DNA of 64,000 nt from Agrobacterium pusense (GTDB lineage Bacteria; Pseudomonadota; Alphaproteobacteria; Rhizobiales; Rhizobiaceae): assembly GCF_900102105.1 (NCBI RefSeq), contig NZ_FNBB01000001.1, positions 682,001 through 746,000 of the forward strand. Reading direction: 5' to 3'. Under the pieces are notes generated by a model. It ran no database searches. It was not told the DNA's origin and saw only the letters and a list, made by a program, of their open reading frames with translations. Below, one piece after another: positions 43,569 to 53,496 of this stretch. The position numbers were made by a program, and so were the translations under genes. Each line of letters starts with the position of its first letter. Position 1 is the first letter of the stretch.

Positions 43569-44439
43569 CTTTTCCTGCCTTGCCGGATTTTTTAACAGCG
43601 GCGTCGGTGTTCACAGCATTCATCAGATAGTCGGTCGCCATGATAAAGCGTCGCAGATCACTACCCATCCGCACGCGCCCGATCAACCGGGCAAGCGGTA
43701 AAAAACGCCCGAGAATGCGGGTCAAGCGGGTTAATTCTTCCAGTGCGCGGGGCGGAGCATTTTCGAGCCAGCGCGAAAAGGCGGCGTCGCGGGTTTTGGG
43801 GGCATCATTGGCGCGCGTGGCCACCTGCAGAAACAGCAGCCAGATATCACGAGCCTGCGCCGTTTCCAGCGGCATGACATCCTGAGGGCGCTCCTCGAAA
43901 TCCATGAAACCGATACGGCCATCCTTCAAGAAGAAGTCTCGTACATGCGGGCGGCCGTGGCAGAGGCCTGCGGCATGCAGCTCGCCAAGTGCTTCTGCGG
44001 ATTTAACAAGCAGGGCGTCATGCTCGATCGGATCGGAGGCCTTCAGGGCATCCATGCGCTCCATGAGCGTCGGGCCTACATCTCCCAGCACCACGGCCGT
44101 GCGGGATGAGTAGATCAGCGGCGGAACCGGGAAGCCGCGCTGCTGGAACTGCTGCAAGGTTTCGAGTTCCCGCTGCATGAGGCCCGCGCCATCAAGCGGT
44201 TCGGAAGGGCGAAGAAAAGCGTAGGGCAGGAGTTTTGACAGCAGCTTCTGAATTTTCATCCACCACGTCACACGCTCCGTGCCCTGCCGTTTGATCCACA
44301 CCGTCAGCTGCGAGAGTTCAACCTTCTGAATGCGACGGTCACTTTTCAGGAGGACACGCATCACGGTTGCGATGTCATCGTCGTCGAGATGAACGCGGAA
44401 ACCTTCCGCTTCCACAACCTCACTTTTATTGACCTGCAT
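43561..44439 (-). CDS. InaA/LPS-kinase-like protein kinase-fold protein upstream of pheST
   Basis: 292 aa from the ATG at 44439 (TTG/GTG starts 9-12 bp upstream are possible). A kinase-fold C-terminal lobe is readable: [53 protein letters not shown]. The catalytic loop reads HGRPHVRD (161-168) where classical kinases have HxDxxxxN; the DFG-like MDFE (179-182) is kept. This resembles the HGRP-type variant in the LPS kinase InaA group. It lies directly between the rplT terminator and pheS and overlaps pheS, so it is translated with the synthetase. Role is unknown; a pseudokinase function is possible. Confidence 0.8.
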   Translation of the reverse strand: MQVNKSEVVEAEGFRVHLDDDDIATVMRVLLKSDRRIQKVELSQLTVWIKRQGTERVTWWMKIQKLLSKLLPYAFLRPSEPLDGAGLMQRELETLQQFQQRGFPVPPLIYSSRTAVVLGDVGPTLMERMDALKASDPIEHDALLVKSAEALGELHAAGLCHGRPHVRDFFLKDGRIGFMDFEERPQDVMPLETAQARDIWLLFLQVATRANDAPKTRDAAFSRWLENAPPRALEELTRLTRILGRFLPLARLIGRVRMGSDLRRFIMATDYLMNAVNTDAAVKKSGKAGKDD

Positions 44440-44535
44440 TTCGTCCACCAAAGGTTTCGCTTCAAACGGCGTGAATACTCCAAGTCTTCTAAATTTCTAA
44501 ATTAAAAAACGCCGATAGAAATGTATGGCATCTGA

Positions 44536-44573
44536 AAAGAAAAAACCCGCGCCGGTTGCCCGACGCGGGTTCA
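44536..44573 (-). terminator. rho-independent terminator of infC-rpmI-rplT
   Basis: On the minus strand AACCCGCG and CGCGGGTT pair around TCGGGCAACCGG, followed by TTTTTCTTTTC. It separates the ribosomal protein genes from the kinase-pheST unit. Confidence 0.85.
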
Positions 44574-44601
44574 AATGAACAACAGATTGTCCGCGCCGTA
44601 A

Positions 44602-45006
44602 TTACTTTACAGCGGTTTCAAACTCGTTGGCCGTACCAGCATCCTTGAGGTACTCAAGCGCCTTCTTCGCTGCTTCGATGAGCGCGCCGAATGCTGCCGG
44701 CTCATGGATAGCCATGTCGGACAGAACCTTGCGGTCCACTTCGATGCCAGCCTTGTTCAGGCCGTCGATGAAGCGGCCATAGGTGAGGCCGAATTCGCGG
44801 ACAGCAGCGTTGATACGCTGGATCCAAAGAGCGCGGAAGTTACGCTTGTTGACCTTGCGGTCGCGGTAAGCGTACTGCTTGGAACGATCCACGGCAGCCT
44901 TTGCTGCGCGGATGGTGTTCTTGCGGCGGCCGTAGAAACCCTTGGCTGCCTTGAGTGTCTTGGTGTGCTTGGCGCGGGAAGTTACGCCACGTTTTACGCG
45001 TGCCAT
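44602..45006 (-). CDS. rplT: 50S ribosomal protein L20
   Basis: 134 aa: [68 protein letters not shown] is the universal L20 N-terminus that binds 23S rRNA early in assembly. A C-terminal tail (EFETAVK) is typical of alphaproteobacteria. 40 bp after rpmI. In E. coli L20 represses its own operon; whether that holds here is unknown. Confidence 0.98.
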   Translation of the reverse strand: MARVKRGVTSRAKHTKTLKAAKGFYGRRKNTIRAAKAAVDRSKQYAYRDRKVNKRNFRALWIQRINAAVREFGLTYGRFIDGLNKAGIEVDRKVLSDMAIHEPAAFGALIEAAKKALEYLKDAGTANEFETAVK

Positions 45007-45046
45007 GTCATGATCTCCTTAAAGTGTCCAAAAATGCGGAAAAGTC

Positions 45047-45250
45047 TCAGAGACCGTTCGGCAGGTAGTTCTTGACGACCTTCTTGCCGTCAGCTTCGGC
45101 GAGAACCATGGTTCCACGCGCGTCGCGAATGAACTTGTTGGTACGCTTGATCATGCCGTGGCGCTTACCGGCGGCGGCTGCAACAACCTTGCCGGTTGCA
45201 GTGATCTTGAACCGCTTCTTTGCAGCGGACTTCGTCTTCATCTTGGGCAT
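45047..45250 (-). CDS. rpmI: 50S ribosomal protein L35
   Basis: 67 aa: [41 protein letters not shown] and the end [10 protein letters not shown], all characteristic of L35. It lies 184 bp after infC and 40 bp before rplT on the minus strand. The infC-rpmI gap carries a hairpin that could be an attenuator or processing site. Confidence 0.98.
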   Translation of the reverse strand: MPKMKTKSAAKKRFKITATGKVVAAAAGKRHGMIKRTNKFIRDARGTMVLAEADGKKVVKNYLPNGL

Positions 45251-45377
45251 TTTGCTACTCCGTTTTTGTATCGAAACAGGCAGACGAGGCCTATTTCAAG
45301 CTATTCAGGAACGGCCTCGGCATGCCCTGCCGGACCGTTCGGACGCGCGCTTATAACCGCAGTCGGTTAAAAGCGCA

Positions 45378-45400
45378 ACGGGGAAAGCGAACTTCCCCGT
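45378..45400 (-). terminator. hairpin between infC and rpmI, possible attenuator
   Basis: ACGGGGAA and TTCCCCGT form an 8-bp stem with a 7-base loop. On the minus strand only a weak TTTTAA follows after eight bases, so it is more likely a partial terminator or regulatory stem than a full stop. Confidence 0.5.
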
Positions 45401-45434
45401 GCGGCTCATTACGCCAGTTCTGTGGCGGTATAAG

Positions 45435-45971
45435 TTATTTCGGCGCGAGAACCATCATCATCTGACGGCCTTCAAGCTTCGGCTCGGCCTCCACCTTGGC
45501 AATCGCCTGAGTGTCTTCCTTCACCTGAAGAAGAAGCTTCATGCCCAGTTCCTGGTGAGCCATTTCACGGCCACGGAACTTCAGCGTCACCTTCACCTTG
45601 TCGCCATCTTCAAAGAAACGGCCCATCGCCTTCATCTTCACGTCATAATCATGCGTGTCGATGTTAGGGCGCATCTTGATTTCTTTGACTTCGACGATCT
45701 TCTGTTTCTTGCGCGCTTCAGCGGCCTTTTTCTGGGTCGCGTATTTCAGTTTGCCGAGATCGAGGATCTTGCACACCGGCGGTTCAGCGTTCGGCGAAAT
45801 CTCAACGAGATCGAGACCGGCCTCCTCCGCCAGTTTCAATGCCTGATCCGTCGGCATGCTACCGAGGTTCTGGCCCTCTTCATCAATAAGCTGAACTCTG
45901 GGAACCCGAATTTCCCGGTTGGAGCGCGGCCCCTCCTTGACGGGGGCATCGGCTTTGAAAGGTCTGCGAAT
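45435..45971 (-). CDS. infC: translation initiation factor IF-3, ATT start codon
   Basis: 178 aa when started at ATT (45969-45971). From there the frame reads [20 protein letters not shown], then [49 protein letters not shown], the full N-domain; the first ATG (45857) would remove 38 conserved residues. TCAGGAGAATACGACC precedes the ATT. The C-domain contains [19 protein letters not shown] and ends in APK. Use of ATT/ATC/ATA starts lets IF-3 autorepress its translation in enterobacteria; conservation of the rare codon here suggests the same control. Confidence 0.96.
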   Translation of the reverse strand: MRRPFKADAPVKEGPRSNREIRVPRVQLIDEEGQNLGSMPTDQALKLAEEAGLDLVEISPNAEPPVCKILDLGKLKYATQKKAAEARKKQKIVEVKEIKMRPNIDTHDYDVKMKAMGRFFEDGDKVKVTLKFRGREMAHQELGMKLLLQVKEDTQAIAKVEAEPKLEGRQMMMVLAPK

Positions 45972-46158
45972 GGTCGTATTCTCCTGATCTGTTTCTGGAT
46001 CACGTCGGCAAAAAACAGCTTGTTTGGTACAAGCGGCGGAAATGTCGTTATTGCCGTGGCGAAGTCAATAGCATATCTGCCCGAAAAGATCACCTGTTGT
46101 CACGGTTTTTGCAAATACGCCGCCGTTGTTGCACTAAAATCAGGAGAATTGCATATAC

Positions 46159-46947
46159 ATGAGCGAACAAGCCGCCGAATTCCTGCGCGTAGGTCCCGAT
46201 AACGACAGCCGCGAGATTGCCATTCTCCATCGTCCGGCGATTTCCGGCAAAAGCGCACCCATGCTGGTGTGGCTCGGCGGCTATCGTTCAGACATGACCG
46301 GAACAAAGGCGGTCGAACTGGATCGCTTTGCAGCGGAAAACGGCCTTGCCTGCCTTCGGTTCGACTATTCCGGCCACGGCGCGTCCGGCGGAGATTTCAA
46401 AAAAGGCACGATCTCCCGATGGCTGGAAGAGGCACTCGCCGTAGTGCGTGCTAAGGCGCCGTCGAGCGTCATTCTCGTCGGCTCTTCGATGGGCGGATGG
46501 ATCGCCTTGCGCATGGTTGAGGAACTACGCAAGACAGGTGGCGCCCCATCCGTCGCAGGCCTGATCCTCATCGCGCCTGCGCCTGATTTCACGGCGGAAC
46601 TGATAGAGCCCAGCCTGACGGAGGCAGAAAAGACATCGCTGCTGGAGAGGGGCTATTTCGAGGAGCACTCGGAATACAGTCCCGAGCCCAACATCTTCAC
46701 CCGCACGCTCATGGAAGACGGCCGGCAGAACCGCGTGTTGCAGGGCATCATCACCACCGGTTGCCCCGTTCACATCCTGCAGGGCATGCGCGATCCCGAC
46801 GTGCCCTATCAACACGCGCTGAAACTTCTGGAACACCTGCCAGCCGACGACGTGGTTCTGACGTTGATCCGCGACGGCGACCACCGGCTCTCCCGGCCAC
46901 AGGACATTGAAAGGATGCTCACGGCGGTTAGAGCCCTTGCAACATAG
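46159..46947 (+). CDS. alpha/beta hydrolase (ABHD10-like)
   Basis: 262 aa. Nucleophile elbow GSSMGG with Ser110, after VILV; early strand and oxyanion part WLGGYRSDMTGTKA and LRFDYSGHGASGG; Asp in LQGMRDPDVPY and His in IRDGDHRLSRPQDI complete the triad. The pattern resembles ABHD10-type acyl-protein thioesterases. No signal peptide. Divergent from infC. Substrate unknown. Confidence 0.9.
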   Translation: MSEQAAEFLRVGPDNDSREIAILHRPAISGKSAPMLVWLGGYRSDMTGTKAVELDRFAAENGLACLRFDYSGHGASGGDFKKGTISRWLEEALAVVRAKAPSSVILVGSSMGGWIALRMVEELRKTGGAPSVAGLILIAPAPDFTAELIEPSLTEAEKTSLLERGYFEEHSEYSPEPNIFTRTLMEDGRQNRVLQGIITTGCPVHILQGMRDPDVPYQHALKLLEHLPADDVVLTLIRDGDHRLSRPQDIERMLTAVRALAT

Positions 46948-47065
46948 GCATTTCCGCAACGCTCTTAACCATATTCAACGAGTCTTGCGCGCCATTGATT
47001 GCTAAAGATTGACTCCTGCCCCCCAACCCTCTTAACTTTTCATTAAGAATTAAGGGACGGGTTTC

Positions 47066-47680
47066 ATGATGAACGCACCGCTGGCGCGTGCGCTGCTGTC
47101 TGCAGTTGCCGCCGGGCTAATGACTGCTGCCTCCGCCATGGCGGAAACCAAGGGAAGCCCTTCCATGGTGACGGGCGGGATCACCTCCCAGCCGATCGGC
47201 CATTACGAGTTCTGTCAAAAATATGCCGATGAGTGCAACATTCGCAGCAAGGCGACGCCGCCGCCACGCGTCACCGACTATGGCTGGGGCGTCATTCGCG
47301 AGGTCAACACCTCCGTCAACACGACCATCGTGGCGATGACCGACCAGGAAATCTATGGCAAGGACGAGGTCTGGGAATACCCGACAACCGCCGGTGATTG
47401 CGAAGATTTCGTACTGCTGAAGCGCAAGAAGCTGATCGAGCGCGGATTTTCCGTGGCCGACCTGCTGATAACAGTCGTTCGCAAGCCTGATGGTGAAGGT
47501 CATGCGGTGCTTACCCTTCGCACCACGGATGGCGACTATATTCTCGATAATCTCACCGACGACGTGAAGCTCTGGACCGACACAAACTACACCTATCTGA
47601 AGCGGCAGGCGTCCTTTAATACGGGCCGCTGGGTTTCCATCGAGGATGGTCGGGACGTTCTGGTCGGCGCGTTGCGCTGA
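47066..47680 (+). CDS. bacterial transglutaminase-like cysteine peptidase (BTLCP)
   Basis: Exported protein, 204 aa; signal peptide MMNAPLARALLSAVAAGLMTAASAMA. The BTLCP triad is readable: Cys in TTAGDCEDFVLLKRKKL, His in GEGHAVLTLRT, Asp in YILDNLTDDVKLW. The family includes LapG-like proteases that release adhesins in response to c-di-GMP, but rhizobial stand-alone members are mostly uncharacterised, and no LapD-like receptor is adjacent. A strong terminator follows. Confidence 0.9.
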   Translation: MMNAPLARALLSAVAAGLMTAASAMAETKGSPSMVTGGITSQPIGHYEFCQKYADECNIRSKATPPPRVTDYGWGVIREVNTSVNTTIVAMTDQEIYGKDEVWEYPTTAGDCEDFVLLKRKKLIERGFSVADLLITVVRKPDGEGHAVLTLRTTDGDYILDNLTDDVKLWTDTNYTYLKRQASFNTGRWVSIEDGRDVLVGALR

Positions 47681-47703
47681 TCTGCATGAAATCGATTATA
47701 TCG

Positions 47704-47733
47704 AAAAGCCCGCGGCACGCGCCGCGGGCTTTT
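47704..47733. terminator. bidirectional terminator between BTLCP gene and mbfA
   Basis: AAAAGCCCGCGGC (47704-47716) pairs with GCCGCGGGCTTTT (47721-47733) around ACGC, with no mismatch. It can stop both converging transcripts. Confidence 0.9.
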
Positions 47734-47737
47734 GCCT

Positions 47738-48721
47738 TTAGCCATTGCCGATGATAATGCCGGCCGCCAGCACCAATGAGCCACCGAGGACCACCTGAAA
47801 GACGGCGCGCAGGAATGGCGTTTCCATGAAGCGGTTCTGAATGAAGGCGATAGCCCAGAGTTCCACGAAAACAACGATCGCGGCAATAGCCGTGGCTGTC
47901 CAGAAATGCGGGATGAGATAGGGCAGCGCGTGGCCGAGGCCGCCAATGGCCGTCATGATGCCCGATGCCAGGCCGCGCTTCAGTGGCGAGCCTCGACCGG
48001 AAAGCTTGCCGTCATCATGAGCGGCTTCCGTAAACCCCATGGAGATGCCCGCGCCGACGGAGGCGGAAAGACCGATGAGGAAGGTCTGCCAGGTATCCTG
48101 TGTGGCAAAGGCCGCTGCAAAGATTGGCGCCAGCGTCGACACGGAACCGTCCATAAGGCCGGCGAGACCCGGCTGCACATAGGTCAGGAGGAATTGACGC
48201 CTGGCGGTCTCCTCTTCTTCCGTTCTGCCGTTTTCATCGAGATGTTTTTCCTCGAGCATATGGGCGATATCCTCGTGGCCGCGCTCTGCCTCCGCCAGAT
48301 CACCGAGCAACTTGCGCGTCGAAGCATCCGTGGTGCGCTTGACGGCTTCGTCATAAAAACGGATTGCCTGCGCTTCCATCAATTCCGCCTGGGCGCGAAT
48401 TTTTTCCAGTGAGAGATTCTTCACCAGCCAGTCCGGTGTGCGTTCGTAGAAACCACGCACATGTTCGCGCCGTATCAACGGAATGATTTCTCCGAAGCGG
48501 CGGCGATGCATGTCGATCAACACGTTTCGATGCTGCTGCTCGACCTCGGCCATGTCGTCAAAAACCTTCGCCGATTGAGGATATTGCGCGCGCAGGTGAT
48601 CGGCATAGGAGCGGTAGATGCGGGAGTCATCTTCTTCCGACGAGATGGCGAGCGCCAGGATTTCCTGTTCGCTGAGGGAGGAAAAGGGACGTTTGGAAAG
48701 CGAGAAAAGACTGTGGAACAT
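47738..48721 (-). CDS. mbfA: membrane-bound ferritin-like iron exporter
   Basis: 327 aa with an N-terminal ferritin-like/rubrerythrin domain (iron ligands in ISSEEDDSRIYRSY, DMAEVEQQHRNVLIDMH, MEAQAIRFYDEAVKRT and LAEAERGHEDIAHMLEEKH) fused to a C-terminal VIT1/CCC1 membrane domain (GLAGLMDGSVSTLAPIFAAAFATQ, ISMGFTEAAHDDG, ALPYLIPHFWTATAIAAIVVF). MbfA of A. tumefaciens and Bradyrhizobium exports iron and protects from iron and peroxide stress; its expression is repressed by Irr under low iron. Two ICE-type dyads stand upstream of the ATG, fitting that control. Confidence 0.95.
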   Translation of the reverse strand: MFHSLFSLSKRPFSSLSEQEILALAISSEEDDSRIYRSYADHLRAQYPQSAKVFDDMAEVEQQHRNVLIDMHRRRFGEIIPLIRREHVRGFYERTPDWLVKNLSLEKIRAQAELMEAQAIRFYDEAVKRTTDASTRKLLGDLAEAERGHEDIAHMLEEKHLDENGRTEEEETARRQFLLTYVQPGLAGLMDGSVSTLAPIFAAAFATQDTWQTFLIGLSASVGAGISMGFTEAAHDDGKLSGRGSPLKRGLASGIMTAIGGLGHALPYLIPHFWTATAIAAIVVFVELWAIAFIQNRFMETPFLRAVFQVVLGGSLVLAAGIIIGNG

Positions 48722-48734
48722 GGCTGAAACCTTG

Positions 48735-48751
48735 TTTAGAATAATTCTAAA
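48735..48751. promoter_or_regulatory. Irr-binding ICE dyad 1, TTTAGAA-TAA-TTCTAAA
   Basis: Perfect match to the iron control element (TTTAGAA-N3-TTCTAAA), ending 14 bp from the mbfA start codon, i.e. over its promoter. Binding of Irr to ICE in iron-limited cells is established in rhizobia and Agrobacterium. Confidence 0.88.
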
Positions 48752-48782
48752 TACATCCGCTGCACCCCGCGATCAAGCCATC

Positions 48783-48797
48783 TTAGAATAATTCTAA
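48783..48797. promoter_or_regulatory. ICE dyad 2, TTAGAA-TAA-TTCTAA
   Basis: Second, slightly shorter ICE-like dyad 47 bp (centre to centre) from the first, 63 bp before the divergent truncated-haemoglobin ATG. It may assist repression of mbfA or control the globin gene. Confidence 0.78.
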
Positions 48798-48859
48798 CCA
48801 GTCAAAGCGCCGCATTGCCGATGGCAGCCCAGCGGCGTAAATTCGTCGGGAAAGGATCG

Positions 48860-49336
48860 ATGATGCAGAACCCAGCCGCGGCAAGAGCCGCTCACAGCGC
48901 AGAAATTCAGGACAGGGCAGAAAAAGCGATGGCGGCTATCGGTGTCGATGCCCGTTTCATCGATCTGCTGGTGGAAACATTTTACGGTCGCGTGCTGAAG
49001 CACCCCGCGCTCGGGCCCGTTTTCGATGCGCGGCTTGCAGGCCGCTGGGCGGAACATATGGCCAGGATGAAGCAGTTCTGGGCGGCCGTCGCGTTCAAGA
49101 ATGGCGGCTATGGCGGCAAGCCGGTCCAAGCCCATCTTGGCGTAAAAGGCATGACCGCCGAGCTTTTCCCCCAATGGCTTGCGCTGTTTTCCGCCACACT
49201 CGATGACATTGCACCGGGCAGAGAGGCGCACGACTGGTTTATGGAAACCGCTGAACGCATCGCCAGAAGCCTGACGCTCTCGCTCTTTTACAATCCGGCG
49301 CTCGATGATCCCGCGTTGACGCGATCGTCGTCTTAA
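48860..49336 (+). CDS. group III truncated haemoglobin
   Basis: 158 aa from ATG 48860, which follows GGAAAGGATCG. The 2-on-2 globin signatures are FIDLLVETFYGRVLKHPALGPVFDARLAGRWAEHMARMKQFWAAVAF and the proximal-His region VQAHLGVKGMTAELFPQWLALF. Group III globins are thought to handle NO, peroxide or oxygen. It is divergent from the iron exporter mbfA with two ICE dyads between, so iron-dependent control is plausible for it too. Confidence 0.88.
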   Translation: MMQNPAAARAAHSAEIQDRAEKAMAAIGVDARFIDLLVETFYGRVLKHPALGPVFDARLAGRWAEHMARMKQFWAAVAFKNGGYGGKPVQAHLGVKGMTAELFPQWLALFSATLDDIAPGREAHDWFMETAERIARSLTLSLFYNPALDDPALTRSSS

Positions 49337-50625
<1,289 letters not shown>

Positions 50626-50631
50626 TCCCCA

Positions 50632-51735
50632 TCATTTCCCGACGATCTTCAGACGGTCATCCGGCATCTGCCGGGTGGCCGTTTTGTTGGGGGAGACCAG
50701 TTTCCAAACCTGCCGTTCCCGCCAGTCGACCGGGCTCATGCCGGTGACGCGGCGAAATTCCCGGTTGAAGTTGGACTTGGTTTGAAAGCCGGAAGAAAAC
50801 ATGATCGATGTCACCGATTGCTCCGTCTCCTCCAGCAACCGGCAGGCTTCGCTGATGCGCAGCTGGTTGACATATTGCGAGACGTTGACGCCGAGCGAAC
50901 GATTGATCGCACCCGAAATCTGCCGGCTCGGCAGGCCGAGGCGTCTTGCTAGGCGCGACAGGTTGAGATTTTCGTCGCGGTAGAGCGCCTGCGACGTCAT
51001 CAGGCGATCGAGGCCCGCAACAATCTCGCGGTCCTGTTGTGATGGTTCCGAAGGAGGCGGCACCTCTGCCGGCGGCTCCGCGGCCGCTTGCGACGCCTTG
51101 CTTTTCCCGGCCATGGCCGCCATCAGCCCGATCAGCAACAGGCCGAAAAGATTGGCGTTGCTGACGAGCGCCGCGACGTTCTCGCCATGTGCCCATTCGA
51201 AATCGAGAAACACCAGAAGATCGAACATCGCGGAAACGCACAGCGCCGCAGCAGCGATGATGAGCGCCTTGTGTGCCGAAGCGACGCTCGCAAATTGCGC
51301 CTCGTCCAGCCCATCCGGCCCTTTTCTTCCGAGTAACAGCAGAGCGGTGGCATGGCCAACGAAGAGGGCAATCAGGCCAAGATCGATAGCGACCGGGAAT
51401 GTGAATTCCAGAAGAATGATCAGCAGAGGGGACAGGGCGAGGCTTGCCAGCATGGCCCTTCTGCTTTCCGGCCCCACCTTCATCAGGCCGCGAAAGGCAA
51501 TGTACACAAGTGGTGGCAGGCAGGCGGCCAAAACCGGCAGAACGTATCGCACCAGGCTCACACCATATCCCCAGCGCAGGCCGACGAGCACAGACTGCAC
51601 GGCGCAAAGGGCGATAAGCGCCAAAAATACGCGGTTTGTCCGCACATCGTCTCCGCTTCGAAAGAAGACGATGAACATGACCACCAACAACAGCGCCACG
51701 ACGAAAGGCAGGGGAATGAAAAGCACGATAACCAT
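50632..51735 (-). CDS. membrane-anchored AraC family transcriptional regulator
   Basis: 367 aa. The first about 210 residues contain six or seven hydrophobic helices (VIVLFIPLPFVVALLLVVMFIVFF, YVLPVLAACLPPLVYIAF, LLIILLEFTFPVAIDLGLIALFVGHATALLLL, ALIIAAAALCVSAMFDLLVFL, FGLLLIGLMAAMAG). A proline-rich linker leads to a C-terminal AraC DNA-binding domain: LSRLARRLGLPSRQISGAINRSLGVNVSQYVNQLRISEACRLLEET and SGFQTKSNFNREFRRVTGMSPVDWR. Divergent from a secreted alpha/beta hydrolase that may be its target. Signal unknown. Confidence 0.9.
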   Translation of the reverse strand: MVIVLFIPLPFVVALLLVVMFIVFFRSGDDVRTNRVFLALIALCAVQSVLVGLRWGYGVSLVRYVLPVLAACLPPLVYIAFRGLMKVGPESRRAMLASLALSPLLIILLEFTFPVAIDLGLIALFVGHATALLLLGRKGPDGLDEAQFASVASAHKALIIAAAALCVSAMFDLLVFLDFEWAHGENVAALVSNANLFGLLLIGLMAAMAGKSKASQAAAEPPAEVPPPSEPSQQDREIVAGLDRLMTSQALYRDENLNLSRLARRLGLPSRQISGAINRSLGVNVSQYVNQLRISEACRLLEETEQSVTSIMFSSGFQTKSNFNREFRRVTGMSPVDWRERQVWKLVSPNKTATRQMPDDRLKIVGK

Positions 51736-51866
51736 CCCGGAGCGAAACCTTGTCGCACTTCATGGACCAGATCGCGTTTCGGTACGACCTTTAACGCGAT
51801 CAAGGACGCAAAAAATACGTGGCGGCGCAGATTGAGCCCCGTTCTTCCCAAACACACGAGGTTTTC

Positions 51867-52940
51867 ATGCGCCCTGTCACCACCATAGCGACCATGTTAT
51901 TTTCCGCTTTCGTCACTCAACCGGTTTTTGCGGCGGACGCCGTCGGCATCAGCGAAACTACCGTCCATTCGCCAGCTCGCGGCAAAGACCTCGCTCTCAC
52001 CGTCTGGTATCCATCTGACGGAAAGGGCACACAGGCGCCTTCCGGCGAGGACCGAATTTTTCAGGGCACGCCCGTGTTCAAGGATGGTGCGGTGAAACCG
52101 GGCCGTTTGCCACTCGTGCTTCTGTCCCACGGCTCAGGTTCAAGAGTGTCCGGCATGGCATGGATCGCCGCGAAGCTTGCGAGCGAGGGTTTTATCGTCG
52201 CCGGCACCAACCATCCCGGGACCACCAGCGGCGATTCCACGCCCGCCGATACGCCGAAAATCTGGGAGCGAACGGACGATCTCTCAACGATCATTACTGT
52301 CATGACGGCAGAAGGCAAGTGGTCGAATGCGATCGACACGAAGAGGATCGGCGTTCTCGGCTTCTCGCTGGGCGGCAGCGCGGCGATGGAGATTGTAGGT
52401 GCGCGCGCCGATCTCGATGCCTATGCCCGCTATTGCGAGGACTATTCTTCGATGATGGATTGCCAGTGGTTCGCCGGCGGCCGGGGTTACCTCAATGGCG
52501 AGCCGGTCAGCGTTCCGAAGCTGGATATCAAAACCCTCGACAAGGCCCATTTCGAGCAGCAGAACCGCGATCCCCGCATCCGTTCCGCCGTGCTGGTTGA
52601 TCCCGGCCTGGCGCTGGCTTTCAAACCGGAGAGCCTGAAAGCGATCGATATTCCGCTGACCTTCATCAATCTCGGCAGCAAAGGTAAAATTCCGCCGGCC
52701 GTGCTTGCGGATAAACTCGCAGACGACGTGCCCGGCGCGACCTATCTGCGGGTGGACGACGCCAACCATTTCAGCTTCCTGCCCCTCTGCAACCCGGATG
52801 CCGGTGCATTTCTCAAATCCATCGGCGAGCGTGATCCGATCTGCGAACCGGCCGGACCACGAGACCGCGCGGATATTCACGCACAATTGGAGACGATGAT
52901 CCTTACAGCTTTCAACCGCACGCTGAAGCCGGGCCAGTGA
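51867..52940 (+). CDS. secreted alpha/beta hydrolase (dienelactone hydrolase/PAF-AH-like)
   Basis: 357 aa from ATG 51867 after ACGAGGTTTTC. Signal peptide MRPVTTIATMLFSAFVTQPVFA. The mature hydrolase shows VWYPSDGKGTQAP, PLVLLSHGSGSRVSGMAWIAAKLASEGF (oxyanion region), GVLGFSLGGSAAMEI with the nucleophile Ser in GFSLGG, and a C-terminal catalytic His in VDDANHFSFLP. It resembles predicted dienelactone-hydrolase or platelet-activating-factor acetylhydrolase-like secreted enzymes. Divergent from the membrane AraC regulator. Confidence 0.87.
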   Translation: MRPVTTIATMLFSAFVTQPVFAADAVGISETTVHSPARGKDLALTVWYPSDGKGTQAPSGEDRIFQGTPVFKDGAVKPGRLPLVLLSHGSGSRVSGMAWIAAKLASEGFIVAGTNHPGTTSGDSTPADTPKIWERTDDLSTIITVMTAEGKWSNAIDTKRIGVLGFSLGGSAAMEIVGARADLDAYARYCEDYSSMMDCQWFAGGRGYLNGEPVSVPKLDIKTLDKAHFEQQNRDPRIRSAVLVDPGLALAFKPESLKAIDIPLTFINLGSKGKIPPAVLADKLADDVPGATYLRVDDANHFSFLPLCNPDAGAFLKSIGERDPICEPAGPRDRADIHAQLETMILTAFNRTLKPGQ

Positions 52941-52958
52941 GTCTGCAGTCTCAAAGGC

Positions 52959-53477
52959 CTAGCCGATCCGCTTATAGAACAGGGTCGTGCTGCAAAAGCG
53001 TCCATCCGGAAACAGGGCGTAATCCGGAATGACGCCGACCCGTTCCCAGCCGAGACGGGGATAAATCGCCTCGGCATCGCTGCCAGTTGCCGTATCCAGA
53101 ACCAGAAGGGTACGGCCACGTTTTGCCGCTTCCTCCTCCACCCTTTGCATGAGCTTGCGGGCGACGCCAAGGCCTCGGGCGGATGGGTGCACGAGAAGTT
53201 TCATCAGATCGCCGCGATGTGGCTGGTTGGGTTTGGAGGCGAGCCCCACCTGCACGGTGCCGACTACCTTGCCATCCACTTCCGCTACCACATGAATAGT
53301 CGCACCCTGACCTGCCGCTTCAGCCACGGATCGCCAGAAGGGTTCGGCATCCTGCGGGGAAAAGGGCAACATGAAGCCGACGGAGGCGCCGCCGTTCACG
53401 CAGGCGGCGAGGACTTCGCAGAGTTCTGGCAGGGCATCGATGGTCTCTTGCCCGTTCAACATGCGGATGATGGTCAT
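52959..53477 (-). CDS. GNAT family N-acetyltransferase
   Basis: 172 aa from ATG 53477 after ACAGGAGTTTTT. Core: VVAEVDGKVVGTVQVGLASKPNQPHRGDLMKLLVHPSARGLGVARKLMQRVEEEAAKRGRTLLVLDTATGSDAEAIYPRLGWERVGVIPDYALFPDG, with the acetyl-CoA loop RGLGVA. It follows the XRE-cupin regulator by 19 bp on the same strand; this pair recurs in rhizobia, suggesting that the regulator controls the acetyltransferase. Confidence 0.92.
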   Translation of the reverse strand: MTIIRMLNGQETIDALPELCEVLAACVNGGASVGFMLPFSPQDAEPFWRSVAEAAGQGATIHVVAEVDGKVVGTVQVGLASKPNQPHRGDLMKLLVHPSARGLGVARKLMQRVEEEAAKRGRTLLVLDTATGSDAEAIYPRLGWERVGVIPDYALFPDGRFCSTTLFYKRIG

Positions 53478-53496
53478 AAAAACTCCTGTGGGGAAA

